Positions 22,641 through 32,800 of a stretch of 64,000 bases of DNA are shown here, one piece after another; position 1 is the first letter of the stretch; each line of letters opens with the position of its first letter. Origin of the DNA: Morinoia aosen (taxonomy: Eukaryota > Arthropoda > Malacostraca > Amphipoda > Talitridae); NCBI GenBank assembly GCA_030386875.1, contig CM059573.1, positions 32,529,891 through 32,593,890 of the forward strand, given 5' to 3'. Below the pieces are notes generated by a model, which made no database searches, was not told where the DNA came from, and saw only the letters and a list, made by a program, of their open reading frames with translations. A program made the position numbers and the translations under genes.

Positions 22641-23310
22641 TAGCCGTAAAAATTTTCTAATATGTTAAATTTCAGTTTTTTGCATTTCTTTTGCTACTTG
22701 GGAAACCAAAATGCATAGGGATATGCAACACTGAAATCCAAACACATTTGCTTCAATGAAACTCCGCAATAGGAAAAATTTATTGCGCGTACATATGAAA
22801 AAAATAAAGATATATCGAAAAATTTCTATATATATATAATGCGCAAACCACTTCTTCTTCAATTTTTACCGTAGAAGCTTGATTTTCATTTCATTCGACG
22901 CGGTGAGTTAGTGGAAACAGCGGAGCGAAGAGGAATTTCATTTGAACTCTAAATTATATTTCCATGGTGAAAAATCTGTGACTTGAAAAAACATTTTTGA
23001 CAAATGTATCAGTAAGTTTTTTCTAATTCGAAATTCAAAATAATCCTTCATTTTGCAGTTGCTACATTCTTTCCACGTCGAATGAGGCCAAAATAAAGCT
23101 TCTACGTTGAAAATTGTAGAAGAAGTGGTTCGCGCAATAGATATATATATTTTCATATGCTCTCGTAATAACTTTTTCTATTGCAAAAATGGAAACTTTT
23201 CATTGACGTGAATGTATTTCGAATTCAATTTTATACATCGTTATGCATTTTCGTTGCCCTAGCTGCAATAGAAATTCAAAAAGTGAAATTTTTAAAATTT
23301 GGTCAATTTT
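22640..23310. repeat. Foldback (inverted-repeat) element
   Basis: The left arm (about 22680-22905) and right arm (about 23050-23310) are reverse complements with moderate divergence. Matching blocks include GCGCAAACCACTTCTTCTTC / CACTTCTTCTACAATTTTC, GTAGAAGCTT, CATTCGACG, CAAAATGCATA and TCAATGAAA. The spacer is about 150 bp. This is MITE-like; clear terminal duplications were not found. The right arm shares TTGAAAATTGTAGAAG with the element at 3665-4852. Confidence 0.65.
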
Positions 23311-24005
23311 AGGGTTAGAGAACCATTTACATAAAGCCAATTCACGAGTGAACTTGGTTTGTTTAAAATCAAATTTCACATACATTACGTTTTCAGTAAT
23401 AGCTTACCACCAAGTGGGTACAATTCTATGTTCCGATTTTTCTAAGAGAACGACGCTGAGAATTTTAGGTTATTTTTTGTAAAATGTGCTAGCCGTGATG
23501 GAATTTTTGTTTGCTTATTTTTACATTTTAAAGTCCTTCACACAGTCAATCTATTCAGCAACTATTTTCTTGTAGAAATAAAAACAACTTCCATAAAATC
23601 CCTTCGTCGTTCTGCTCCAAGTTATGGAAACTTGAAATTCCGACGACCAACATAAATGACTTGATCAATTTTATAGAAAACAAGCATGGCGTGACACACG
23701 AACAAATAAACATGCGCATCGATATAGGGAAAATAATTCTACTTGCAGCAGGGCTAAAATTATTATGAGCTATTGAAATGGAACTTCCAAATTTTAAATG
23801 CAAGCATTGTATAAATTATACAAGCATGTACATAAATCGCCTGTGGTATTTTTACTCCAGCAATAATAATTACTGCCAACTTTCCATCATATTATTAAAC
23901 TCATTCATCAAATATTTTATTTCATAGTGAGAAATGTTTTAAGAATTTTGATTGCCAGCGAAATAGTTATATTGTCACATGAAATAGTAAAAATATAGAA
24001 CTAGT
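23311..24005. other. AT-rich DNA, no feature recognised
   Basis: Open frames here (for example 23243-23482 and 23555-23803) have no domain and overlap repeat arms. Nothing is called. Confidence 0.35.
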
Positions 24006-24009
24006 TATT

Positions 24010-24130
24010 TGGTGGCACACATTTCACCACGGAAGCGTGCAGCGGTCAGTGTTGACATCAGTCGCAACTTCACAACAAGCGCGTTAGTCAAACTAAGCCT
24101 AGTCGTTCTTTGTTTGTGAGATAAGCTTAA
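24010..24130 (+). promoter_or_regulatory. Possible promoter of the 24.6-26.9 kb gene
   Basis: A short GC-richer patch in AT-rich DNA with initiator-like TCAGTGTT and TCAGTCGC words (24046-24066), about 600 bp upstream of the candidate first coding exon. There is no TATA box. Assignment rests on position and composition only. Confidence 0.25.
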
Positions 24131-24198
24131 AATCTGAAAAAATACGCATAGCATTTATGTTATGGTGATGGAAAATCAATGAATGAGAAAATTATTTT

Positions 24199-24318
24199 AT
24201 GAATAAAGCGAAAGACAGAAAAGGCCAAGGATTATTGCGTGTTAAGAAAATTCAAACCGACGTAGATAGCTCTTCGGAAAGTCATTTCTCCAGAAAAAGT
24301 TCAAAACACGCGGAGTGA
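24199..24318 (+). CDS. 39-residue upstream ORF candidate
   Basis: ATG at 24199, TGA at 24316-24318. The peptide is strongly hydrophilic (starts MNKAKDRKGQ; has a DSSSESHFSRKSSK-like Ser/Lys stretch) and lies between the putative promoter and the first coding exon. It may be a regulatory upstream ORF, a separate small protein or chance. No family was recognised. Confidence 0.25.
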   Translation: MNKAKDRKGQGLLRVKKIQTDVDSSSESHFSRKSSKHAE

Positions 24319-24644
24319 ATCGGACTGATCAGCTGATCGACTAATAATTCCAACAGCTCTTTGTCAATTTGTAACAGTGAAGATATGATTTAAATGTGAA
24401 GTGAGTGACATAAGTAATTAAGAGTGTGTGCACTTTGATTGGATAAGCAGTTGAAAAAAAATTAAAAAGAGATTTCTAAAATGAGAGTGCATCTCTCATA
24501 AGTTTAAAGTGAACATTGATGGCATCCCCTTCTAGAATATAATAAATACACAGTTGATGCAATCCTTGTGTCTGCTCGAGTGCAGTCAATCCTTGTCGAG
24601 TCATAATAATTTGTGCAGGTAATTATTGGTCTAATAAAGTCTCT

Positions 24645-25786
24645 ATGAATGAAATACCTAAACCCGACTTGTTGCTAAAAGAAATTCATGAAAGATCTGG
24701 AAAACTTATCTGGTCAGTAGGAATGAAAGACATGAAAAAATTGCAGCAGTTGAGCCTACTAATGAGAGAACAAGTGTTGTTGTGTCATGTTCTTGGCAAA
24801 ACTCACATGAAAAATCACAAAAGAGCAACAACCTCAGACCTCCAAATGGCAGCTGTACCTGTGCACCAGCTCACAACTGCAAGTAAGGATTATATTAGTC
24901 TGTCATTGATCCCTTCTATTTTGAGGTCCTTTCAGCTTGTGTTGCATTAAGTTCTGATTGGCCAAATGCAAGATGAAAGTCAAAATGCAACATGTCAATA
25001 TTTTAGCTAAGTGTCCTGAATTTTTGTGCAATACATTTCTTCAGATGTCACTCTGAAATCAAAAATATTTTTAAAATATTTCAGAAACTGAGTGTTTTTT
25101 TATAACTGTACATATATTTTAATTGTCCCAACCTAGTGTTGAAGTTCTTTGACACAGTGTGAGCACCTTGTAGAAATAAACATGTGGAAATAGAAAATAT
25201 TTATTTTGATTTAAAATAAAACAAAAAGTTATTTATATTGCTTGTGTAATAGTTTTCTAAAGCGAACAAGTAATGAATATGTAGCACATGATAAAATGTT
25301 ATTCATGTATTTCAATTTTTTTTAATATTTTACAATATAATTTTCTTCCTTCCCCTGCAATGCATGAACAGCAATGCAGTATGGTATCACTGGGACTTCA
25401 ACTACAGAGTGGGAACTTGATGAGGACAGGGCAACTTCTCAGCTTCCTCTGTGTATCGCTTTCACCCGGACAGCAGGACACTCATCTCTCAGCCAAAGTA
25501 AGTTTTATTTCTACTTTAAATGATGTGTTAATTTAATCTTTGCTATCCTAATCAAATGTTTAGGGAAACATATAATGAAAGATCATCCCCTAATTTTTAG
25601 AAAGCAATAAAACTATTTATCTTACTAATTATGTTTATGCCAGAATGTAAATGCCAAAGTTTATTCCTTTCATTCAGAATGAATTGCTGTGAAATAAACA
25701 AAGTGTTATCAAGTAAATTTAAAGCACCGGCTTATAGTTTATATCTGTCGGATAATGATATATATATATATGTATATATATATACA

Positions 25787-25850
<64 letters not shown>

Positions 25851-26869
25851 TTATATATCCTAGTTTGCTTGCGCCTTATTGCAAACAGTATAGAAAACCC
25901 ATTATAATGAGAATTTAATTATACTTAATGATTTTGTATTTTTAGGAATAAGATGAATTAACTGTAAATGAGAATGCCTGGTTTATGATGGACATTTTTC
26001 ATGTAGAGTTGTATTTTTAAAATGATGTGTTAGGCTTGTCAAGTGGTTGGATAAGATGAAAGGAGAATGTGAAAAATTTTGAGTTTGAGTTTATGAAAGC
26101 ATTGCACATGTAAAAGTGAAAAGGGCTAAGATTGAGGGCCTGAAAACTGAGTCTGATTAGTTAAAGGGTAGAAGAAAAGATGAAAATAAGCAAAATGATG
26201 GAAGATAGGAGAAAGATGCACAACATTGAAACAATGCATGTTTATGCAAATGACTGGTGGAAGAAATGAAGCGCACGCTAGGAATTGAGTAGAATAGAGT
26301 TAATTACATATGAACCATAGTTTACTGTGAGGTAAGAAAGTATGTTACATAAATTCTCGTTGGTGAAGATTAATTTGAATGGAGTCAAATCATCGTTTGG
26401 AAGTGGTCAACTGGTACTGGATAATGAAGAATTTCGTACCGATGAGTGATGTGAAAGAATTGATATTCAGCAATCGGGCATAGGTATGAAAGCTCAAGGA
26501 ATATGAACAATAAAAAGTAAAAAAAGGTTGTATCTTGCAGTAGAAAGCATGCAAACCATAAAATGTAGAAATAATTCAACTAGAATAATGTGCATTACTT
26601 TCCTCCATTGCATGTAATTTTCTCTAATGTTATTTTTGATCATGCGCACAGTAAACTTTGATTTCAACTGAACTATTACTTTCAGGTTGGCAAGCTCAAG
26701 CATTACGTTGGAGTCAACAGCGTAGACACCATACGTCGCATTCTCGAAAGAGCTTGCTGTCACGGGAGCTTGTTGTCCAGTTTACCTACACTGGGCTTGG
26801 GAAAACCGGCGGCGAGATGAACAAGAATTCAGAGTGTATTCATTCTTTCATTCTGCCTTCAAATCATTG
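24645..26869 (+). CDS. Candidate three-exon gene of unknown function
   Basis: Exons 24645-24882, 25372-25497 and 26686-26869 are joined by consensus introns: donors GTAAGG and GTAAGT, acceptors after AACAG and CTTTCAG with pyrimidine tracts. Both junctions are phase 1 and the frame stays open through all three exons, about 180 residues. The third exon then either stops at TGA 26871-26873 or splices at a strong GTGAGT (26870). Exon 1 (MNEIPKPDLL) is helical and Leu/Lys/Met-rich. Exon 2 is Thr/Ser-rich (GTSTTEWELDEDR). No family was recognised. The third exon also has a long alternative frame (VGKLKHYVGVNSVDTIRRIL), so the true frame is uncertain, and a noncoding spliced RNA or pseudogene remains possible. 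Confidence 0.4.
25758..25849. repeat. (TA)n microsatellite
   Basis: About 90 bp of almost pure TA dinucleotide, broken by TGTATA and CACTGTA near its start, inside the second intron of the candidate gene. Confidence 0.95.
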
Positions 26870-26883
26870 GTGAGTAGACTTAT

Positions 26884-27896
26884 GGGAGACGTCCACCCAA
26901 AATCAAGGAAATGTCTGTAACGTTTGTTGTATGAGACTTGGATCATTGAAAATTAGCATTCGTATGTATTTCTTGCAAGTAAATAGGGGTCGTTTCTATC
27001 ATTTTTTCCCACTTCCGACATAACTTTGGAGACAATGGGGAAAAGGGTAGGGGGAAGTGCATACTTTCCAAGAGACATCTTCTCAAACAGTACTTATCGT
27101 AGAGCAATGATTTAGATGTCATTGGATTCGCCATAAATTGCTGCATGACGGTTCGAAGGATTGTTTCGGTTTTCATGATAATTTCTGAGTTACATAGGAA
27201 AAATGTATGTAAAGAATTACAGATTAGAAGATATTAGTTAATTTTATAAAATTAGTGTAACGTTCTTTCTATACAGTCTAGGTACAAGAAAATTGACATA
27301 CCTATGTATTTGTAGAAATAGATAGGGGTCGTGTGCATAACTTTTTCCCATTTTTGCCATAATTACGGAGATAATTTGGGAAAATTTCAGGTACAAGATA
27401 ATTTTTCAAAATCTATTTTCTCCGAGGGTTTTTATTGTAGAGCAATGAATTAGGTATCATTAGATGTACAAAAAGCTAATCTATCTACTTACATGCGATT
27501 TTTTTCATAGTAATTTTTGGTTACATTAAAAATATGGGAAAAACTTATTTTTCAAAAATAAAGTTTTAAATTTTATAATATCTAAACTATTGCGAAATTA
27601 AAAATTATCCTTCGACTGGTCATGCAGCAACTCTTTGCGCATCCAATGACACATAAATCGTTGCTCGAAGATAAGTATTTTTTGAGAAAACATCTCTTGA
27701 AAAGCATGCACTTCCCCCTTACTCCCTTTTCCCCCATTGTCTCCAAAATTATGTCAGAAGCGGGGAAAGTTATAGAGACGACCCTTATTTATTTTCAACA
27801 GAACATGTGTATGCCACTTCTCATAGATCTAAATTCCATAGAAAGAATGTTACAACCATTTCTTTAAATCAGTAGATTTCAGCGGGGGCGTCTCCC
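26884..27896. mobile_element. TTAA-type foldback MITE
   Basis: Flanked by TTAT (26880-26883, probably a mutated TTAA) and TTAA (27897-27900). Ends are GGGAGACGTCCACCC and, inverted, GGGAGACGCCCCCGC. The ~300-bp arms (26884-27180 and 27600-27896) are inverted repeats. They contain mirrored open frames, which is why a 77-residue minus frame and an 81-residue plus frame here resemble each other. A third diverged copy of the arm lies in the middle (27300-27500). It starts 14 bp after the strong splice donor at 26870. No transposase. Confidence 0.75.
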
Positions 27897-27900
27897 TTAA

Positions 27901-28392
27901 TATTCCATGCATTCATTCAATATTTAATGAAATAATCAATTCAACCTACTAAATTTACCTCATAATATTTTATTCAACCACTGCTTCTTTCCAATTCTGA
28001 TGCAATATACCGATGCTGAATTGCTGATCTGTTACAAAAGTTATTAAACACATCTGCTTAGCATGTATGTTTGACAACTCATTTTTTCATGCAGTTTAAT
28101 CTTATTTTAAATTTTCTCCATTTGATTGTTGATTTTTTTGAATCCCACACAGGTTTTCTTGTCAGTTAGACAAGATTTTACTATGAACCTAGCTAGCTGG
28201 AAACCCTCTCGTTTGTGCTTGACGTAAATGTTTCATTTGTATTTCTCCTTCATATCACCCACTGACATCATGCAATGAAATGGTCAAATAATTTTAAATA
28301 TTTTCCAAAACTATTCCTCGTTGTAAAATACACCACAGAATTGCATTCAAGACGTTCTGTCATCAAAAATGTATATCTTCATGTTGAATTGA
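27901..28392. other. AT-rich DNA, no feature recognised
   Basis: No open frame with support, no tandem or inverted structure. Confidence 0.35.
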
Positions 28393-28755
28393 GCTCCCAG
28401 GTAGATAATATGCGGGCCCGATCTGTCGGTTAGGTAGGCCTTCTTTTTGATGAAAAAGTGTGTCCTTTGTTTTGTTAAGACCATCTTTTTTGGGGTCAGT
28501 ACTATCCTTTTCTTCAGAACCTATTACTTACTTTTTGAACTTTAATCTTGTTGAGACTTTCTTTCTGACCTGCTGTTTCTATGCGCATTGTGTTCAGTTA
28601 ACTTGCAACACACTGGTGTTACCTCACAAGGATAGCCCATGTGGGAACACACGTTGTGCATAGATTCCCAGTGTAGGTCTTTAATAGATGGTCCTTTCAT
28701 TATTCCTCTCTTTGGAGCGCCTCTAAAGAACCTTAAACTAAGGGGTGGTTAGGGA
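28393..28755 (+). repeat. Dispersed repeat family B, copy 1 (diverged)
   Basis: Shares the order TTGTTTTGTTA..GACCATCTTTTTT..GGT, CCTGTTTCTATGCG, TGTGCATAGATTCC and a closing GGTCCTTTCATTATTCCTCTCTTTGGAGC with the other B copies. It carries an extra ~55 bp inside (about 28600-28655). Confidence 0.6.
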
Positions 28756-28769
28756 AGTTTTAGGCTAAC

Positions 28770-29033
28770 TTATATTAGACTGGCACGGGACTGGCACGGG
28801 AAACGAGGATCATCTTCGCTGAAGGTTACATCAGGCGTTGATGTTTGATGCATCGCAGTTGAAAGTCTCCCTTCAGACATCGGAAGCGAGACGAGGAATG
28901 GAACCCTGAAGAGCTTGATCTCAGGCTGCTCATGTGGGCTCGTTAGTGTGAAGAAATTAGCAGTACAACTGTCGTCAACTAGGGAGGCTGTGCGTATTCG
29001 TTTTTGCTGAACACTGGCTGTTTGAATGTTCAC
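28770..29033 (-). other. GC-richer island with an 87-residue open frame
   Basis: Composition is near 50% GC in a ~35% GC neighbourhood. The minus frame (contains PMSEGRLSTAMHQTSTPDV) is open but begins without a convincing start context and matches no family known to me. A direct repeat GGGACTGGCACGGG lies at the right edge of the family B copy. It could be a captured exon, transposon fragment or retrocopy. Confidence 0.3.
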
Positions 29034-29646
29034 GTTTTAAAGTTATCAATTTATTCTTATTTCCATAGTATTGTTTGCGATTTTATGCATTAGCGGAAAA
29101 CCCAAAAATGCTTGTACTAGCTAGGCAAAATTGTGTATTTTAACTACGCTTCAGCCAAAAGCTCTTTATCGTAAGAAAATGTTCGTAGCAACCGAATATT
29201 TGCAATGTTGTAAATGTTGAACTTTATTAAGTAGTGATACTGTTTCACCTAACAGCAGCAGCCTCTCACGACCTGTATTTTATACTTAGGTTTTGCAATG
29301 GAGGCAAGCCATTTCTTTTGAAGTAAACATACACTGATTCTAATTCACAAATCTCGTGAAATTATTGGGGAACGAGTGGATAGTAGTCGATATAAATTGT
29401 TACTAAAAAATGGAAGTGTCCCACAAAAATGAAATAGATAACAAAATTCCTCAGAGGCGTCTTCTTATAATATTTACAATACTCGTTTTCATCAAACGAA
29501 TATACACGTGACGATATGTGTTATAAAATTATATGATTGATAATTATTTTATTACATTTAGAGCAGATGTGCACAACTGGCAGCTCCTGGACCACTGTAA
29601 AAAAATGATGACTTATAAATTACTTGATAACTTTTCTACATCACTA
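29034..29646. other. AT-rich DNA, no feature recognised
   Basis: Nothing supportable in either strand. Confidence 0.35.
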
Positions 29647-29985
29647 CCCTCAGGGGGATACAACTATTGTATCTATGGGAATTAGCCCTCCAAGGGGGAT
29701 TATGTGAGGTACCGAGCTAAATGTTTGATCAGCTTTCTTTGTTGAAATAGCATAGGTATTTTGTTTTGTTACGGACCATCTTTTTTCGGTTTACTGCAGT
29801 CCTGTTTTCCAGCACCTACTACTTTTTTCTTCAACATTTTTCTTGTTTCATGGACTTCTTTCTTAGCTTCCTGTTTCTGTGCACCTTGTGCATAGATTCC
29901 ACGTTCCCTCAACTCCATACTAAATGGTGCCTTCCTCCTTCCTCTCTTAAAACATCGTTGTCGTGCAATAAAGGGAGGCTAAAAC
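29647..29985 (+). repeat. Repeat family B, copy 2 (best preserved plus copy)
   Basis: Begins CCCTCAGGGGGATACAA, includes GTATCTATGGGAATTAGC and TTTTGTTACGGACCATC, and ends AAAGGGAGGCTAAAA. It is about 340 bp and nearly identical in layout to the reverse complement of 31538-31875. It is non-coding. No tRNA-type A/B boxes were seen, so it is more likely a MITE or retroelement fragment than a classical SINE. Confidence 0.75.
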
Positions 29986-29998
29986 TTTCTTGTATATT

Positions 29999-30017
29999 AA
30001 TAATAATAATAATAATC
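29999..30017. repeat. (AAT)n microsatellite
   Basis: TAATAATAATAATAATAAT between two family B segments. Confidence 0.9.
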
Positions 30018-30150
30018 AACTTCTTCTTAGCTTACTGTTTCTATGCTCCTTGTGCACTGATTCCGTATTCCCTGAACTCCGTAGTAAATGATGTCTTCAT
30101 CCTTCCTCTCTTTGAGCATCTTTGTCGTGGGACTGGGAGGCTAATCAATT
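30018..30150 (+). repeat. Repeat family B, partial copy 3 (3' part)
   Basis: Matches the last ~130 bp of copy 2: CTTACTGTTTCTATGCTCCT, GATTCCGTATTCCCTGAACT and GGGAGGCTAA. It lies directly behind copy 2, separated by the AAT microsatellite. Confidence 0.65.
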
Positions 30151-30449
30151 TTTACATCATTTTATTTATAAACATTGCTGCGGCTCTAAAGTCGCCAGGT
30201 TTGAGTCTACGGTAGTCCAGTCAGTCTCACGGCAAGAAAGTGAAAAGATGGCCTACTAAGGTCATAGCTTTTCTCAGCATAGTGTCCCAAAATGATCCAT
30301 GAGTATGAAAAATTTATGGGAGGGAGGGGTTTGTGGGACATGCTGCTCTCTTGACACAGGGTCTATGTCAGAAATAACAAGTGTTATATTCCTATATTTT
30401 TTATTTGTTGAAGGTTGCTGATACAAACCGTTGTTGCCGTACCGAATGA

Positions 30450-30840
30450 TTATATTGATAGTTTAGTTTTGTTTATTATCACGGATGCTAATGTTTTAGC
30501 TTTTCTCACCGAAGAGCTCGGCATTGGTTTTAATGGATAAACTGTTTTCTGATCCAACTCGCGCTGTAATAATTTCTTCCAAAAATCGTAGGCCAGTGTA
30601 GAGAGTCTCGCCCCTCTGTCATAGAGCCGAACGTCCTTGTAGGTCGGGACAAACTCTTCTCTCACACACACTTTATTGAACAAAACGGCTGACACACACT
30701 TACATAATTTCTTTTCTATCTTTTCAGCCATACGAAATAGTTTAATTTCTTCGCCTGTAAGTTGATTCAGGAATGCTCCTAGCAGTTTTGTACTGAAACA
30801 CAGCAAATCATTAAAATCTACATTTCTGTCTAATTGCGTT
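30450..30840 (-). pseudogene. Unknown coding segment, left arm of a palindrome
   Basis: The minus frame is open for about 125 residues, starting in the palindrome centre. It is Lys/Glu/Leu-rich with KIEKKLCKCV and a distinctive REEFVPTYKDVRLYDRGARL block. There is no ATG at the upstream end, so this is an exon or a fragment. The reverse-complement partner at 30860-31130 encodes a diverged but clearly related peptide. Differences are mostly conservative (V/I, D/E, K/R, L/M), which suggests protein-level selection before the two copies ended here. The family was not recognised. Confidence 0.45.
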
Positions 30841-30859
30841 GTATTTTATAATTAGACAG

Positions 30860-31130
30860 ATGTATTGATTTTAATGAATTGCTGTGTATTAGTACAAGAA
30901 TGCTGGAAGCATTCTTAGATCAACTTGCACGTGAAGACATTGGACTATTTTGTAAGGCTGAGAAGTCAGAAAAAAAATTATGTAACTGCGTGCCAGCCAT
31001 TTTTTCAATGAAGTGTGTGTGAGAGAAGAGTTTGTACCGACCTACACGGACGTTCGGCTCTACGAGAGAGGGGCGAGACTCCCTACACTGACGTACGATT
31101 TTCGGAAGAATAAACTGTTTTGTTGTTGAG
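30860..31130 (+). pseudogene. Unknown coding segment, right arm of the same palindrome
   Basis: Reads outward from the centre on the plus strand. The first ~50 residues align to the left arm (IDFNELLCISTRM, then QLAREDIGLF and EKKLCNCVPAI). A one-base shift near 31013-31020 moves the rest (REEFVPTYTDVRLYERGARL) into the next frame. At the centre, TCTGTCTAATT (30825-30835) and AATTAGACAGA (30850-30860) are an exact 11-bp inverted pair around a 14-base loop. Broken by the frameshift and by loss of the C-terminal ~30 residues. Confidence 0.45.
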
Positions 31131-31149
31131 TATAATATGCAGTATTTTA

Positions 31150-31450
31150 TCCATGCGTTTTTTCTCCTATTTGGTGAAGATCGGTAGAGATTTATTTTAA
31201 AAGATCTTCAATGATTAGTGCAGTTCATTGCAGGTTAATGAAATTTTTCGCTCCTGGTCGGTGAAGATCTTTGCAGGAATCCGATGCCGATCTGCACTTC
31301 AAAAGCGGACATCGATTGCACTAATTCTGCACTAAATCCGCACTGAATGCAGATACTTCTGCGACGATCTTCAATGATCTGCTAAGAATGTATGCAATAA
31401 ACTGCAATAATCTTTTTCGATCGGTGAAGACATTTCTGATTTGGATTTGA
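31150..31450. repeat. Degenerate GATCTTC / CTGCA-word array
   Basis: GATCTTCAATGAT, GGTGAAGATC, TGCAGTTCATTGCAG and related words recur in both orientations, with weak internal periodicity. It resembles 22386-22530. Probably an old terminal structure of repeat family A. Confidence 0.35.
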
Positions 31451-31537
31451 TATATTTTGCGGCTAGAACATTGAGGTCGACAGTCAGGAGTCGGGAAAAA
31501 TTTCCATTATTATATATTATTATATAATATATTTTTA

Positions 31538-31875
31538 GCCTTCCTTAATTGCGCGACAAAGATGTTCTAAGAGAGGAAGGAGGAAGGCACCATTTAGTAT
31601 GGAGTTGAGGGAACGCGGAATCTATGCACAAGGAACACAGAAACAGGAAGCTCAGAAAGAAGTTATGAAACAAGAAAAAGTTGAAGAAGAAAGTACTAGG
31701 TGCTGAAAAACAGGACAGCAGTGAACCGAAAAAAGATGGTCCGTAACAAAACAAAGAGCTATTCTATTTCAACAAAAGGAAGCCTACCTAACCTTTAACT
31801 CAGGCCCTCACATAGTCCCCCTGGGAGCGCTAATTCCCATAGATATAATACCTGTATTCTCCCTGAGGGGGGAAA
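31538..31875 (-). repeat. Repeat family B, copy 4
   Basis: Reverse complement of copy 2 with about 85-90% identity by eye: GAGAGGAAGGAGGAAGGCAC, GGAATCTATGCACAAGG, AAAAAGATGGTCCGTAACAA and CTAATTCCCATAGATA. The open frame on its minus strand is repeat-derived. Confidence 0.75.
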
Positions 31876-32469
31876 AATTTCCATACTAACTCATCAATTA
31901 GTATGCCAAATGATGAGCTCAGAAAGAAAATAATATCCACTCTAACAAAAAAATTATGATATTTCCCACTTAAGCTAATAGTACTGACACAAAACAGTTT
32001 ATTGGAGTCAATGACATGAAAAGGATTGTTGTACAATGCTAGCCGTAACGTTTTCAACATAGCTGGAACCGGACAAAGAGTTAACAACCTAGTAAATAGT
32101 GTTGTCGTAATATACTCACGAGTGTAAGAAAGTAAAAATTGTCAGACTAAACTAACATGAACAATTTAAGACTAGAATGAGAAAATAGAACAATGATGTT
32201 CTTTAAAGTTATGACATTCGTCGAATCCGTGGCCTTTTTAAATGTCTTAATAGGAACGGAAAAGCAAAAAGACGCTAAAATCCCTTCACATTAACATCCT
32301 TTCTTTCTCTGCGGTAACTAATTTGGTTTTGAAAATGCAAATAAATATATGTTACCAAGAAAACAAATCCCTGTGACATATAATAGCAAATACTCTCGTT
32401 AGGGATCACGTATATTGGAGTATGAGAAAGCGAACATAGGAACAAGTGATTGGAGGGATTAATGTTATT

Positions 32470-32482
32470 TAGAGTAAAATGG
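32470..32482. repeat. Target-site duplication of the SINE (left copy)
   Basis: TAGAGTAAAATGG here is repeated exactly at 32788-32800. The 13-bp length is typical of LINE-mediated insertion. Confidence 0.9.
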
Positions 32483-32787
32483 CCTCGCAGTGGCCGAGTG
32501 TATAGAGCGCTTGCGTTCTATGCTTCATGCCCAGGTTCGATCCCTGTGAGCGGCAGTTGGCGTGAAAAACGCTGATGCGGCAAATCAGGGTCGTTGCCTG
32601 CAGTATGGTCACTGTCCTCAAGGAATGTTACCTGAGCACTAAACGAGAGAAAAATGAGGCCTAAAGCTCGGGCGTGACTAGGGGCCTGGGGAACCCCTAT
32701 CATGAACATTCCCTGTAAAGTATCATGTAAATGATGCTAGCCACCCTCTACGTGAAAAGAGGAAAAGGCTTGGTATATACCTATACC
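32483..32787 (+). repeat. tRNA-derived SINE
   Basis: 305 bp with exact flanking 13-bp duplications. The head is tRNA-like: A box TGGCCGAGTGTATAGAGC and B box GGTTCGATCCC (32535-32545), correctly spaced for internal Pol III transcription. The body contains AAGGAATGTTACCTGAGCAC and a 3' part ending TTGGTATATACCTATACC, with no poly(A). It inserted in the family A copy, so it is younger than that repeat. Non-coding; mobilised by a LINE in trans. Confidence 0.9.
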
Positions 32788-32800
32788 TAGAGTAAAATGG

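Noticed and set aside
26943..27867. Similar frames at 26943-27176 (-) and 27622-27867 (+), first taken as a gene pair
   Set aside because: They are the two arms of the TTAA foldback element; the protein likeness follows from the inverted repeat.
31545..31754. 69-residue minus frame similar to 29766-30215
   Set aside because: Both are family B repeat DNA; Phe/Ser/Leu-rich translation of a pyrimidine-rich strand.
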